From: an uncultured Prevotellaceae bacterium
GTDB taxonomy: Bacteria > Bacteroidota > Bacteroidia > Bacteroidales > Muribaculaceae
Assembly: GCA_937916085.1 (NCBI GenBank)
Contig: CALGGO010000034.1
Span: forward strand, 1-64,000
Length of the DNA stretch: 64,000 nt
Direction: 5' to 3'
The notes below the pieces were generated by a model. It had not been told where the DNA came from. It did no database searches and saw nothing but the letters and a program-made list of their open reading frames with translations. Shown here piece by piece: positions 25,922-34,128 of this stretch. The translations under genes and the position numbers were made by a program. Numbering within the stretch: position 1 is the first letter of the stretch; every line of letters begins with the position of its first letter.

Positions 25922-25953
25922 GCCGAGGGGTTGATAATGCTCAGCCCCTCGGC
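25922..25953 (-). terminator. Terminator of the second POT transporter
   Basis: Nine-base stem GCCGAGGGG / CCCCTCGGC around a 14-base loop, followed on the minus strand by TTTGTT. It lies 76 bases beyond the stop at 26029. Confidence 0.7.
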
Positions 25954-26028
25954 CTTTATATGTGGATAATGATTAGATAATTATTGGAAATAATCCTTAA
26001 TCTCTAATCACTACTCTGCACGAAATGC

Positions 26029-27591
26029 TTATTTAGTAACCCTTTCGAGCCACTTCACCATTCCGAGCATCACGCCCATCGAGATGAGGCACACTACAAG
26101 GAATACTGTCCAGCAGAGCCACAGAGGCCACTTGTTGTACATCAACGGACCAATCCAGATAAGGAGGTTTCCAACGGCAGTAGCACCAAGCCACAAGCCT
26201 TGGCACAAGCCCTGCAGGTTCTTGGGAGCCACCTTCGAGACGAATGACAGTCCCAGTGGCGAGATGAACAACTCGGCAACGGTAAGGAAGAAGTAGGTCA
26301 CAATAAGTACCCAAGCACCAGCTTTCATGCCCTCCTTAACGCCAACATCCATAGCCTTGAACTCTTCTCCTGATGGATATCCACTCACGTTAGAGTATAT
26401 TGCCAGGAACAGATAAGCAAGGCCAGCGATAAACATACCGTAGGCTATCTTGCGTGGAGTGGAAATCTCCTTGCCCTTCTTGCTAAGGTAGCCAAAGATG
26501 AACATAATGATTGGGGTAAGCACAATCACGAAGAATGGGTTCACAGCTTGCCAAATCTCGGGAGCGATAGAATCGGTCTTCACGAAGTCGCGGGCAAATA
26601 CCGACAGCGACTGGCCATTCTGGTGGAACGAGAACCAGAAGAACACCGCCACACCAAGCACGGCAAACAGGGCATACATGCGCTGCTTGATTTCCTTAGC
26701 CATAGCCTTTTTCTCCTCGGGAGTGTAGTCAACAGCTGCCTGAGCCTCTTTCTTGGCTGGAGTTGGGAAAATCTTCTGATAATAGATGAATATTGCCAAA
26801 GAGATGAGCATTGCGCAAACCGAAGCGATAAATGAGTAGTGAACACCAGTGTTGAACACTTCAAGATACTTAGAGCAGAATGCGCTCATGTCGGCTGGCA
26901 GAGAGCCGCTCACCTGCTGAGCAAGGGTATTGAGGTTGCTCATTGCCTCACCGGTCATGGCACTGGCTCCATTGATGAACTGGTGGCACAATGCTGGCAA
27001 CTCAGCATTATAAGTGAGGTCATTAACGCCTAACCACCACTGGCGAAGATAGGGAGCCACAAAGGGGGCGATAAGACCACCAATATTAATGAATACATAG
27101 AAAATCTGGAAACCGCTGTCGCGCTTGCCTTGAACTGCCTTGAGAGCCTCAGGACCTTTCTTTGCTGCCTCGGCTTCAACGTTATCATACATCTGACCTA
27201 CGATGGCCTGAAGGTTGCCCTTAAACAGACCATTACCAAAGGCAATAAGCAGCAGAGCCACACAAGTGAAAGGTAAGAGCCAGCTGATATTGCCCGAGGT
27301 CGCCATAATGGGGATTGAGAGCAACGCATAGCCCAAAGCCATAACAATAAGACCCCAGCGAATGGTGCCTTTGTAGTTTTGGGTGCGGTCGGCAATGATA
27401 CCTCCCACAAGGCTTAACACATAGATTAAGCAGTAGAACACTGAGTAGATGACACCACTTGTCTCATCTGAAAGGCCGAATTTTGAGCACAAGAAGAGCA
27501 GCAGCACTGCATTCATGATGTAGTAGCCAAAGCGTTCACCCATGTTGCTCAATGCGGCGGGGATTAACCCCTTGGGATGTCCTTTAAACAT
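26029..27591 (-). CDS. POT/PTR family peptide transporter, second copy
   Basis: A 520-residue paralogue of the 24324-25850 transporter with the same helix-1 motif (NMGERFGYY), FKGNLQAIVGQMYD, FYVFINIGGLIAP and FFWFSFHQNG. It carries an extra loop of about 60 residues between helices 6 and 7 (around residues 195-250) absent from the neighbour. It also lacks the first Glu of ExxER. Terminators separate the two genes, so they are probably separate transcripts from an old duplication. The leader at 27627-27657 holds heptamers of the ATAGTTC type. Confidence 0.92.
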   Translation of the reverse strand: MFKGHPKGLIPAALSNMGERFGYYIMNAVLLLFLCSKFGLSDETSGVIYSVFYCLIYVLSLVGGIIADRTQNYKGTIRWGLIVMALGYALLSIPIMATSGNISWLLPFTCVALLLIAFGNGLFKGNLQAIVGQMYDNVEAEAAKKGPEALKAVQGKRDSGFQIFYVFINIGGLIAPFVAPYLRQWWLGVNDLTYNAELPALCHQFINGASAMTGEAMSNLNTLAQQVSGSLPADMSAFCSKYLEVFNTGVHYSFIASVCAMLISLAIFIYYQKIFPTPAKKEAQAAVDYTPEEKKAMAKEIKQRMYALFAVLGVAVFFWFSFHQNGQSLSVFARDFVKTDSIAPEIWQAVNPFFVIVLTPIIMFIFGYLSKKGKEISTPRKIAYGMFIAGLAYLFLAIYSNVSGYPSGEEFKAMDVGVKEGMKAGAWVLIVTYFFLTVAELFISPLGLSFVSKVAPKNLQGLCQGLWLGATAVGNLLIWIGPLMYNKWPLWLCWTVFLVVCLISMGVMLGMVKWLERVTK

Positions 27592-27626
27592 AGTTAATAG
27601 TTTTTGAAGTTAATATTTAATTTCGT

Positions 27627-27657
27627 TTATAGTTCACAGTTAAGAGTTCATAGTTTT
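27627..27657. repeat. AGTTCAT-type heptamer array
   Basis: Consecutive heptamers ATAGTTC, ACAGTTA, AGAGTTC and ATAGTTT. An A/T-rich block of ATGCATT words (27677-27716) follows. Confidence 0.7.
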
Positions 27658-27693
27658 ATACCTTTAACATAGTTCTTAATTATGCATTGTGCA

Positions 27694-28122
27694 TTATGAA
27701 TTATGCATTGCATTAAATGCCATTGCGTAGGCTCGCATCTGCTTGAGCATGGACACCAGTCCGTTGCTGCGTGTGGGTGAGAGGTGGTCGCGCAGGCCTA
27801 TGCGGTCGATGAAGTAGAGGTCGGCATCGATGATGTCTTGCGGTGCCTGGCCCGAGAGCACACGTATGAGCATCGCCACGATGCCTTTTACGATGATGGC
27901 GTCGCTGTCGGCACGGTAGGTGACAACGCCGTCGCTGTACTGCGCGTCGAGCCACAGACGGCTCTGGCATCCTTCTATGAGATTATCGGGAGTCTTGAGG
28001 CTTTCATCGAGAGATTCCAGAGCGTTACCCATCTCAATGATGTAGGCGTAGCGGTCCATCCAATCGTCAAGGTCGGCAAACTCCTCTATTATCTCGTCTT
28101 GAACTTGGTTGATTTCAGTCAT
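27694..28122 (-). CDS. SufE-like sulfur acceptor
   Basis: A protein of about 142 residues of the SufE family, which accepts sulfur from a SufS-type cysteine desulfurase for Fe-S cluster assembly. The active-site cysteine is C52 in IEGCQSRLW. The open frame reaches 28152, but the promoter's -7 box is at 28150-28157, so the second Met, 28122 (MTEINQVQD), is the real start. No other suf gene is nearby, which is usual for a stand-alone SufE in this phylum. Confidence 0.9.
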   Translation of the reverse strand: MTEINQVQDEIIEEFADLDDWMDRYAYIIEMGNALESLDESLKTPDNLIEGCQSRLWLDAQYSDGVVTYRADSDAIIVKGIVAMLIRVLSGQAPQDIIDADLYFIDRIGLRDHLSPTRSNGLVSMLKQMRAYAMAFNAMHNS

Positions 28123-28149
28123 TTTGTAGAGTGATGTGTATAAATCGGT

Positions 28150-28180
28150 CAAAGTTACTCATAATTTTGGTTTCTCACAA
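28150..28180 (-). promoter_or_regulatory. sufE-like gene promoter
   Basis: On the minus strand, TTG (28180-28178), 20 bases, TAACTTTG (28157-28150), 28 bases before the chosen start. Confidence 0.8.
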
Positions 28181-28211
28181 GATTTTGAGAAAAAAAGTGC
28201 TTTTGTTTATA

Positions 28212-28360
28212 GGGGAGAGTGGAGAGGGAATAGTGGAGAGGGGAGAGGGAAGAGTGGAGAGGGGAGAGTGGAGAGGGAAGAGGAGTGGAGAGGGAAGAGA
28301 GGGGAGAGTGGAGAGTGGAGAGGGAAGAGTGGAGAGGGAAGAGGAGTGGAGAGGAGAGGT
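28212..28360. repeat. Long purine-rich TGGAGAG/GGAAGAG heptamer array
   Basis: About 150 bases composed almost only of the heptamers TGGAGAG, GGGAGAG and GGAAGAG, with two three-base slips. The plus strand is nearly pure purine, so triplex or slipped structures are possible. A short TTACTAC heptamer array follows at 28366-28397. Open frames across it (rich in Glu, Gly and Arg) are products of the repeat. Confidence 0.92.
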
Positions 28361-28397
28361 AGCACTTCTTACTTACTACTTACTACTTACTACTTAT

Positions 28398-28436
28398 AAA
28401 AAAGGTGCTGGACCCAAAAGTCCAGCACCTTTTTTA
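28398..28436. terminator. Strong bidirectional terminator
   Basis: Perfect 12-base stem AAGGTGCTGGAC / GTCCAGCACCTT with a six-base loop, an A run before it and a T run after it. It serves the PpiD-like gene on the minus strand. Confidence 0.9.
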
Positions 28437-28464
28437 TATAAAGATGTGTCAAGTGTTTCGCTTA

Positions 28465-30597
28465 TTAGCTTCCAAACTTGAGAGTGTTGTTGAACACCTT
28501 GCGGCTGTTCCAGAGGATGCCGTAACCGTCAACAGCCATCCTGTTGAAGAAGTTTCTTGTGATTTCCTCTTTAGGCAGTGGACGTGGGGCATTCTGCTTG
28601 GTGACTTTCACTACATAGAGTGCGTTGTCGCCAGCAATCACCTGAATCTTGCCTACAGCGTTCTTGCCCAGACCGATGACGCGACCAGCCACCTTGCGGT
28701 CGTTAATCATGTTCTGTGAACCGGGCACGTAAGTAGTGGAATCTACTGTTGACTTGAACTGCTGTGCATATCCTTCGATGTCTTTAGCCTTGCCATTGTA
28801 TTGCTTGTAGAGAGCCTCGCCAATCTTCTTGTTGAGGAGATAGCTGGTGAGTTGCTGCTTAACGGTAGGATCGGTGTAGGGGATGTAGTCTTCATACACA
28901 TCTTCTACAGCGGCAACGAGCAGATAACCTATTCCACCATCCTCACCCTCGTTGATTTCAGAGACTGTGCCTGGCTTATTCTCAAACGCCCATTTGATAA
29001 GATTGCGTGAGCCAGCGATGCCGCCGCTCAATTGTCCACTGAAAGGATTAGGAAGCATACCAATCTTAGCGGTTGATGCATCCACTACGCATTCTTGCAC
29101 ATCATATTTTGCTGCCTTGGCATTCTTCTTGAAGTCGGCTGCAGTCTTGTTCTTGTCGATATAAGTTTGCAGCTTCTTTGTAATGTCGTTGACAGTATTC
29201 TCGCTTGGGTTGTTCTCATAGGTTGCACGAGCTACCGAATAGAGAGTTACAGGAGCCTTGTGCTGTACAACTTGTGCAAACACTGCTACACTCTGCTCGC
29301 CCTGGGTTTGAGAGTTGAGGAGGAAGAAACGGCCATCGAGGTTTGCAAGGACCTTAGCACGAATAGAGTCTTCGTGGATATATCCGTCAACCGAAGGAAC
29401 CCTTGATGGGTCAAACTTCTGGAATGCGATGTTCTGATTCTTGTTGGTGCTGTTGAGCGAGTCGATAGTCACACCGCTGGTGAGCAGGGTAAATACTGAA
29501 TCTTGCATTTTCTTGTCGCCAACCACCTGCACGAGGTTCATTCCCAGTGAGTCGGGGAACTCCACAGCCTTAGTCACCTTATAGATATAGGTGTGGCGGT
29601 CGCGAGGATTGCTTGGGTCGCGCTGCTTCATGCTGTTGATGCCACCTGCGAGCAACTCGGTGTAAACGGGATCTTTTTGCTCGGTAGTGCCAGTAGCAAG
29701 CACGGTGAGGGTGTTGCTCTTGCTGTTGGTAACGAGGGAGTCGATCGACAATTGCACGTCTTTGTTGTCTCTAATGCCCTTGATGCCATCTTGACCTGCA
29801 AAGGCATTGTAAATCTTAGCGATTTTGTCGGTAGCGGTTTTGGTGTCGGTAGCCGATGGGTCAAGGTCAACCTTAATAAAGCTGATGCGACGCTGATCTT
29901 GGTCAATCTTGAAGATTTCCTTGAACTGCTCGTAAGCCTCTTTGATTTCCTCGTCGCTCACCTTATATTTGTCGGCATATTGTGCATAGTCAAGCTTGGT
30001 GTATTCGATGTCATATTGAGTGTTGTCCTCATTGATAATCTCGGCGTCAAGCTTGTTAGGCTTAAGACATCCCATAACGGCAAGGCTCAGCTTTGAGCCC
30101 TTGAGATTGTTGTTGTAATCCTTGATTTTTTGGTTAAAGAAATTCACCGCTTCGCCATCGGCGTTAGGATTCTTTCTAAGAGCCTCAATCACCTGCTCAG
30201 GAGTCATGCCATTCTGCGAGCACATGTAAACGACTTCCTGGTCGTTTTTAACAGCGTTGAAAATCTCGTCATCAGTGACGCTAATGTTAGCTTCCTCACA
30301 CTCTTGTGCGATGATCTTCTCACCAATGAGTTGTTGCACAACTTGCTGATTTACTTCGGCCGCGTCATGTTTCTGGTTAGGATTCTGCTTTTGCAGCTTG
30401 TCCTGATATTGAGAAGCAAGCGTTTGATAAGCCCCATAATCAATTCTCTCATCTCCAATCTCTAGTGCCAACGTTTCGTTGGGCTTAAACAGAGACATTG
30501 GATTGTCGATGGCTGTCAAGATGAAAAGCAGCAAAGCGCCGCCAACAAGTCCCATCAACAATTTAGGTCTTTTTCTAAGTTTTTCTAGTACTGCCAT
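28465..30597 (-). CDS. PpiD/SurA-like periplasmic peptidyl-prolyl isomerase
   Basis: A 710-residue membrane-anchored periplasmic folding factor. Residues 1-13 are basic and cytoplasmic, one transmembrane helix follows (LLMGLVGGALLLFILTAI), then a SurA N-terminal-like helical domain (about 45-250) and parvulin-like segments (about 340-620). This is the PpiD-type architecture used by Bacteroidota for outer-membrane and secreted protein folding. The parvulin catalytic residues are not clearly recognisable to me, so isomerase activity is uncertain. It has its own promoter and terminator. Confidence 0.85.
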   Translation of the reverse strand: MAVLEKLRKRPKLLMGLVGGALLLFILTAIDNPMSLFKPNETLALEIGDERIDYGAYQTLASQYQDKLQKQNPNQKHDAAEVNQQVVQQLIGEKIIAQECEEANISVTDDEIFNAVKNDQEVVYMCSQNGMTPEQVIEALRKNPNADGEAVNFFNQKIKDYNNNLKGSKLSLAVMGCLKPNKLDAEIINEDNTQYDIEYTKLDYAQYADKYKVSDEEIKEAYEQFKEIFKIDQDQRRISFIKVDLDPSATDTKTATDKIAKIYNAFAGQDGIKGIRDNKDVQLSIDSLVTNSKSNTLTVLATGTTEQKDPVYTELLAGGINSMKQRDPSNPRDRHTYIYKVTKAVEFPDSLGMNLVQVVGDKKMQDSVFTLLTSGVTIDSLNSTNKNQNIAFQKFDPSRVPSVDGYIHEDSIRAKVLANLDGRFFLLNSQTQGEQSVAVFAQVVQHKAPVTLYSVARATYENNPSENTVNDITKKLQTYIDKNKTAADFKKNAKAAKYDVQECVVDASTAKIGMLPNPFSGQLSGGIAGSRNLIKWAFENKPGTVSEINEGEDGGIGYLLVAAVEDVYEDYIPYTDPTVKQQLTSYLLNKKIGEALYKQYNGKAKDIEGYAQQFKSTVDSTTYVPGSQNMINDRKVAGRVIGLGKNAVGKIQVIAGDNALYVVKVTKQNAPRPLPKEEITRNFFNRMAVDGYGILWNSRKVFNNTLKFGS

Positions 30598-30677
30598 TAT
30601 AAATGATTTTTATGTTTTTTGTTGTTCAAAAACAATGATTTTTGTTATTCTAAAAAGCTGTTTTCAAAATTAGCACG

Positions 30678-30708
30678 CAAAGATAGACATTTTTTATTTA
30701 TTGACAAA
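30678..30708 (-). promoter_or_regulatory. ppiD-like gene promoter
   Basis: On the minus strand, TTTG (30708-30705), 19 bases, TATCTTTG (30685-30678), about 80 bases before the start codon at 30597. Confidence 0.75.
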
Positions 30709-30794
30709 ATAAAGAGAGAATTTTGTCACAAAAATATGTGCAACAAGCCCATTTGCATAAATTTTTGGGGTGCGTCGCGCCTGTTTTTTTAATA

Positions 30795-30826
30795 TTGTTA
30801 GCTTGGTTGCTGCCGCCATAATTTTG
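30795..30826 (+). promoter_or_regulatory. Promoter of the capsid-like gene pair
   Basis: TTG (30795-30797), 21 bases, TAATTTTG (30819-30826), 48 bases before the ATG at 30875. The pair therefore has a host-type promoter. Confidence 0.7.
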
Positions 30827-30874
30827 CAACGTGATTTTCAATCAACCCAATCAATTAACCCTAAATTTAATGAA

Positions 30875-31297
30875 ATGAACACCGACAACATTATTGAAGA
30901 AAATGCAGCCATCGAGCAACAGCAGGAAGCCGCCGGCGGGCAAGAGGAGATTGCCGCCATGCAGCATCAGCAGGAAGCCATTCCCGATGCCGAGGCTGCC
31001 ACGCAGAGCGACGACGTGCAGCGGCTGCTACAGGAGCTTGGCGTGAGCGAGAGCCTCGCCGCCTCGGCGAGAGTGATCGTGCAGTCGTTGCGTGAAGGCA
31101 ACGCTTCGAGCGAGAACATCGTCAAGCTGGTGGTGCAGGCGCTGCGCCACGACGAAGACCTGAAGAACGCCGAGACGCAAGGCTACCTGCGCGGTCGCAA
31201 CGAGGTGATTGCCGCAGCCAGCACCACCCCCGACGACAAGTCGCCCCGCCCCCTCAACTTCCCCATCTACACCAAACGAAGCTTCTGGGACAAGTAA
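30875..31297 (+). CDS. Small helical partner of the capsid-like protein
   Basis: A 140-residue acidic protein. The open frame runs further upstream, but the promoter lies there, so the start is 30875. The N-terminal 45 residues are Gln/Glu/Ala-rich and probably coiled or disordered; residues about 47-110 are helical (VQRLLQELGVSESLAA, IVKLVVQALRHDEDL, QGYLRGRNEVIA). The tail is Pro- and Lys-rich (SPRPLNFPIYTKRSFWDK). I recognise no family. The size, acidic helical character and position just before a capsid-like gene resemble a phage scaffold-type protein; the distinct tail could alternatively bind the shell protein. Both ideas are inference. Confidence 0.7.
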   Translation: MNTDNIIEENAAIEQQQEAAGGQEEIAAMQHQQEAIPDAEAATQSDDVQRLLQELGVSESLAASARVIVQSLREGNASSENIVKLVVQALRHDEDLKNAETQGYLRGRNEVIAAASTTPDDKSPRPLNFPIYTKRSFWDK

Positions 31298-31344
31298 GGA
31301 AGACAAAGAATGAAGGACAAAGGACAAAGGACAAAGAGCCATAG

Positions 31345-31377
31345 TCTAGAAAATCTAGAATGTCTAGAATATCTAGG
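31345..31377. repeat. TCTAGA nonamer array C
   Basis: TCTAGA at 31345, 31354 and 31363 and TCTAGG at 31372, a 9-base period, between the small gene and the capsid-like gene. Confidence 0.93.
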
Positions 31378-31382
31378 AAAAA

Positions 31383-31417
31383 CTCTAAACTCTAAACACT
31401 AAACTCTAAACTTTTAA
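31383..31417. repeat. CTCTAAA heptamer array
   Basis: CTCTAAA, CTCTAAA, CACTAAA, CTCTAAA, CTTTTAA directly before the capsid-like start codon. The same word family is at 40383-40410. Confidence 0.85.
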
Positions 31418-31424
31418 AAAAACC

Positions 31425-32834
31425 ATGTTTATCAAAAGAATCATCAAGCGTGCCATTGCCGTGCGCAATTGGCTCAAGAAGAACCGCAAGCTTCTCATGT
31501 TGCTGCTTGCTATTGTGATAATGCTTATTCTGGGTGGATGCCTGTCATCGACTCATGCCATGCTCGCCGTGGTGGTTGCCGGTGTGGCAGGAGGCAAGCA
31601 CATCGATGACGAGCCCCTCACCACCGACCTCACACGAGGTGCGTCGCCCGACCTGCTCCTCAACGAGATTGACCAGCAGATAGTGAAAATACGCCCTATG
31701 GCAACCCCTATCGACCAGCTCTCGCGCTGCGCTGGCTCGAAACATGCGGGCAGCATGATTGTCGATTACTATAACGTAGATACCAAACCCACCACTGCCG
31801 AGGTCGCCGACGACTACGTGGAGCCCGATGCAGGAAGTGCCTCTACCGACGACACCCGCATCACGCTCAGCACCACCAACGACGACATGTTTGATGTGTC
31901 CGACACCATTCTCGTGCAGGGTGTTAACGGCTACGACGAGTCGGGCACCACGCAGAGCAAGGAAGAACTCGTGCTCTATGTCATAGCCCGCGACGACAAC
32001 AACGGTCTCAAGGTGCAGGCCGTCAACGGCAAGAAGATAGGCACCATCGAAGGGTGTGTGCCATCGATAGAGGAAGGCACGATACTCATTCGCATGGGGC
32101 GCGCCGCCACCGAACTCGATGTAATGTCTCCACAGTTTGAGGCGCTGCCACACAAGGCACAGCAATATTGCCAGATATTTAAGATGCAGGTGGAACAGAG
32201 CACTTTGCAGAAGCTCTCAAACAAAGAAGTGCCCTGGACGATGAACGACCAGGAGGAGGCGGCCATCTACGACATGCGACTGGGCATGGAGAAGTCGTTT
32301 CTCTTTGGCGTGAAGGCAAAAATCTGGGACAACGCCAAGAAGGAGCACGTGATGCTCACCGGCGGCATCTGGAAGCAGGCGGGCAAGGAGTTTACCTACA
32401 ATGCGCAAAGCCTTAACCAAGAGTCGATTATCGACATGATGCGCCGCGCTTTCACCGGCAATGCCGGCAGCAAGCGCAAAATCCTGATTGGTGGCTCAGA
32501 GCTTATTGGCACCATCAACAAGCTCGACTACAACCGTGTGATCACCGCCAGCGACACCATCACCAAGTGGGGCATCGACTTCACCGAGTTGAGGTCGAAA
32601 TTCGGTACCCTCTATGTGCTGCTCAGCGAGGTGTTTGACGAGTGCGGCATGGCAGCCAACGGCATGATCATCGACCCAGAGTACTTGCAGAAGTATGTGC
32701 ATCAGCCCTTCAGTGCTGAGACCCTCAACCTCAAGGCGAGTGGAGTGCGCAATGTCGATGCCACCGTGCTCACCGAGACCAGCTGCCTTGTGCTGCGCTA
32801 TCCCAAAGCCCACATGCGCATCGTGAAAGTGTAA
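31425..32834 (+). CDS. HK97-fold (SU10/DUF5309-type) capsid-like protein with membrane-anchor N terminus
   Basis: A 469-residue protein. From about residue 60 onward it resembles phage major capsid proteins of the SU10/DUF5309 type (recognised from motif memory: PLTTDLTRGASPDLLLNEID, KIRPMATPIDQLSR, then a long mixed alpha/beta body). In front are a basic stretch (about 1-25) and a strong hydrophobic helix (LLMLLLAIVIMLILGGC) that could anchor it in the membrane or be a lipoprotein signal. An internal ATG at 31560 would give a capsid protein without the anchor. No terminase, portal, tail or integrase gene is nearby; neighbours are housekeeping. Composition and codon bias look like the host's, so it may be domesticated. 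Confidence 0.65.
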   Translation: MFIKRIIKRAIAVRNWLKKNRKLLMLLLAIVIMLILGGCLSSTHAMLAVVVAGVAGGKHIDDEPLTTDLTRGASPDLLLNEIDQQIVKIRPMATPIDQLSRCAGSKHAGSMIVDYYNVDTKPTTAEVADDYVEPDAGSASTDDTRITLSTTNDDMFDVSDTILVQGVNGYDESGTTQSKEELVLYVIARDDNNGLKVQAVNGKKIGTIEGCVPSIEEGTILIRMGRAATELDVMSPQFEALPHKAQQYCQIFKMQVEQSTLQKLSNKEVPWTMNDQEEAAIYDMRLGMEKSFLFGVKAKIWDNAKKEHVMLTGGIWKQAGKEFTYNAQSLNQESIIDMMRRAFTGNAGSKRKILIGGSELIGTINKLDYNRVITASDTITKWGIDFTELRSKFGTLYVLLSEVFDECGMAANGMIIDPEYLQKYVHQPFSAETLNLKASGVRNVDATVLTETSCLVLRYPKAHMRIVKV

Positions 32835-32865
32835 AACAGTTGCTCATTATTCCTTAATCCCTCAA

Positions 32866-32895
32866 GGGACACCTCTGGCTTGGAGGTGTCCCTTT
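32866..32895 (+). terminator. Terminator of the capsid-like pair
   Basis: Ten-base stem GGGACACCTC / GAGGTGTCCC with a seven-base loop, followed by TTTC, 32 bases after the stop codon. Confidence 0.75.
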
Positions 32896-32950
32896 CTCAT
32901 CATAAAATTTGGCTGTGTCATTTTTTTTTTGGAAATTTGTCCCTCCAAAA

Positions 32951-33835
32951 ATGACACGCGAACGTAAAATACAGAAAGTCACCTTTGTAGGCTGTTTGGG
33001 CAATGTGCTGCTCATGGTGTGCAAACTCATTGCGGGCTTCGTGGGGCACAGCTCGGCGATGATTGCCGACGCCGTACACTCGCTCTCAGACTTCGTCACC
33101 GACGTGATAGTGCTCACCTTCGTGAGCGTCAGCGCCAAGCCGCAAGACAAGTCGCACGACTACGGGCACGGCAAGTTTGAGACCATCGCCACATTCTTCA
33201 TTGGCATTGCACTGATAGCGGCGGCGACGGGAATCATCATCTCGGGAATTGTGAGCCTGATGGAATGGGCTAAAGGCGGCGACCTCGAGGCGCCTGGCAA
33301 GATGGCGCTATGGGCGGCTCTATTCTCTATCGCTGTCAAGGAAGCACTGTATCAATACACCGCCTATCATGGCAAGAGACTCAACTCGCAGGCGGTAATT
33401 GCCAACGCGTGGCATCACCGCAGCGACGCTTTGTCGTCGATAGCGGCAGCAATCGGCATTGGCGGTGCCATCCTGCTCGGCGACCGATGGACGGTACTCG
33501 ACCCGCTGGCATCGGTGGTAGTGGGGCTTGTGCTGGTGAAGGTGGCGGTGGAGCTGCTGCGAACCAGCATTGGCGAGCTCACCGAGAGTTCGCTGCCGCA
33601 AGAGACAGAGCAAGAGATAGAAGATATCATCACCTCATTTCCTGGCGTGAGCGAGCCTCACAACCTGCGCACGCGGCGCATAGGCACCCGCATCGCCATC
33701 GAGGCTCACATCCGCATGGACGGCGCCATGACGCTGCAAGCCTCCCACGACCTCGCCACACAGGTAGAGGAGAAACTGAAAACCCGCTTCGGCGACGACA
33801 CACACATCACCCTGCACGTGGAACCGGTGAAATAG
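32951..33835 (+). CDS. Cation diffusion facilitator metal exporter
   Basis: A 294-residue inner-membrane divalent-metal/proton antiporter of the CDF family (Zn, Fe or Mn). About six hydrophobic helices carry the metal-site motifs HSSAMIADAVHSLSD in helix 2 and HHRSDALSS in helix 5 (HxxxD type). The C-terminal cytoplasmic domain (about 205-294) has the ferredoxin-like dimer fold and ends THITLHVEPVK. The start at 32951 (MTRERKIQK) is preferred over 32909, which adds a hydrophobic stretch from the poly-T region. The metal cannot be told from the sequence alone. Confidence 0.93.
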   Translation: MTRERKIQKVTFVGCLGNVLLMVCKLIAGFVGHSSAMIADAVHSLSDFVTDVIVLTFVSVSAKPQDKSHDYGHGKFETIATFFIGIALIAAATGIIISGIVSLMEWAKGGDLEAPGKMALWAALFSIAVKEALYQYTAYHGKRLNSQAVIANAWHHRSDALSSIAAAIGIGGAILLGDRWTVLDPLASVVVGLVLVKVAVELLRTSIGELTESSLPQETEQEIEDIITSFPGVSEPHNLRTRRIGTRIAIEAHIRMDGAMTLQASHDLATQVEEKLKTRFGDDTHITLHVEPVK

Positions 33836-33884
33836 TGGAGAGGTGAAAGTGGAGAGGTGAGAGTGGAGAGGTGAGAGTGGAGAG
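33836..33884. repeat. TGGAGAG/GTGAGAG heptamer array
   Basis: Seven heptamers of the TGGAGAG, GTGAAAG and GTGAGAG type follow the CDF stop codon directly. Confidence 0.85.
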
Positions 33885-33889
33885 TTTTT

Positions 33890-33931
33890 TCTAGATTTTC
33901 TAGAATTTCTAGACCTTCTAGATTATCTAGC
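33890..33931. repeat. TCTAGA nonamer array D
   Basis: TCTAGA at 33890, 33899, 33908 and 33917 and TCTAGC at 33926, an exact 9-base period. Confidence 0.95.
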
Positions 33932-33934
33932 TAA

Positions 33935-34021
33935 CTTAACACTTATCACTTAACACTTATCACTTAACACTTATCACTTAACACTTAACACTTATCACTT
34001 AACACTTATCACTTAACACTT
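33935..34021. repeat. CTTAACA/CTTATCA heptamer array
   Basis: About twelve heptamers alternating CTTAACA and CTTATCA. Three different array types (purine heptamer, TCTAGA nonamer, CTTAACA heptamer) thus sit side by side between the CDF and TolC genes. Confidence 0.9.
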
Positions 34022-34076
34022 TTGTCTATTAAAATCGCATATTCTTCTATGTGATGCTTTGGATTTGTCTAAAGGA

Positions 34077-34108
34077 TTTGTGAAATAGCGGCAAGAGTCT
34101 TAACTTTG
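34077..34108 (+). promoter_or_regulatory. tolC-like operon promoter
   Basis: TTTG (34077-34080), 20 bases, TAACTTTG (34101-34108): a perfect consensus, 21 bases before the ATG at 34129. Confidence 0.85.
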
Positions 34109-34128
34109 CACCACAAAACCTAAGGATT

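Noticed and set aside
28131..28481. Glu/Gly/Arg-rich frames in 28131-28481
   Set aside because: Generated by the purine heptamer array and by the terminator; no start signal.
30598..30794. Possible small RNA between ppiD-like and capsid-like genes
   Set aside because: Only AT-rich promoter sequence was seen; no hairpin or conserved element could be supported.
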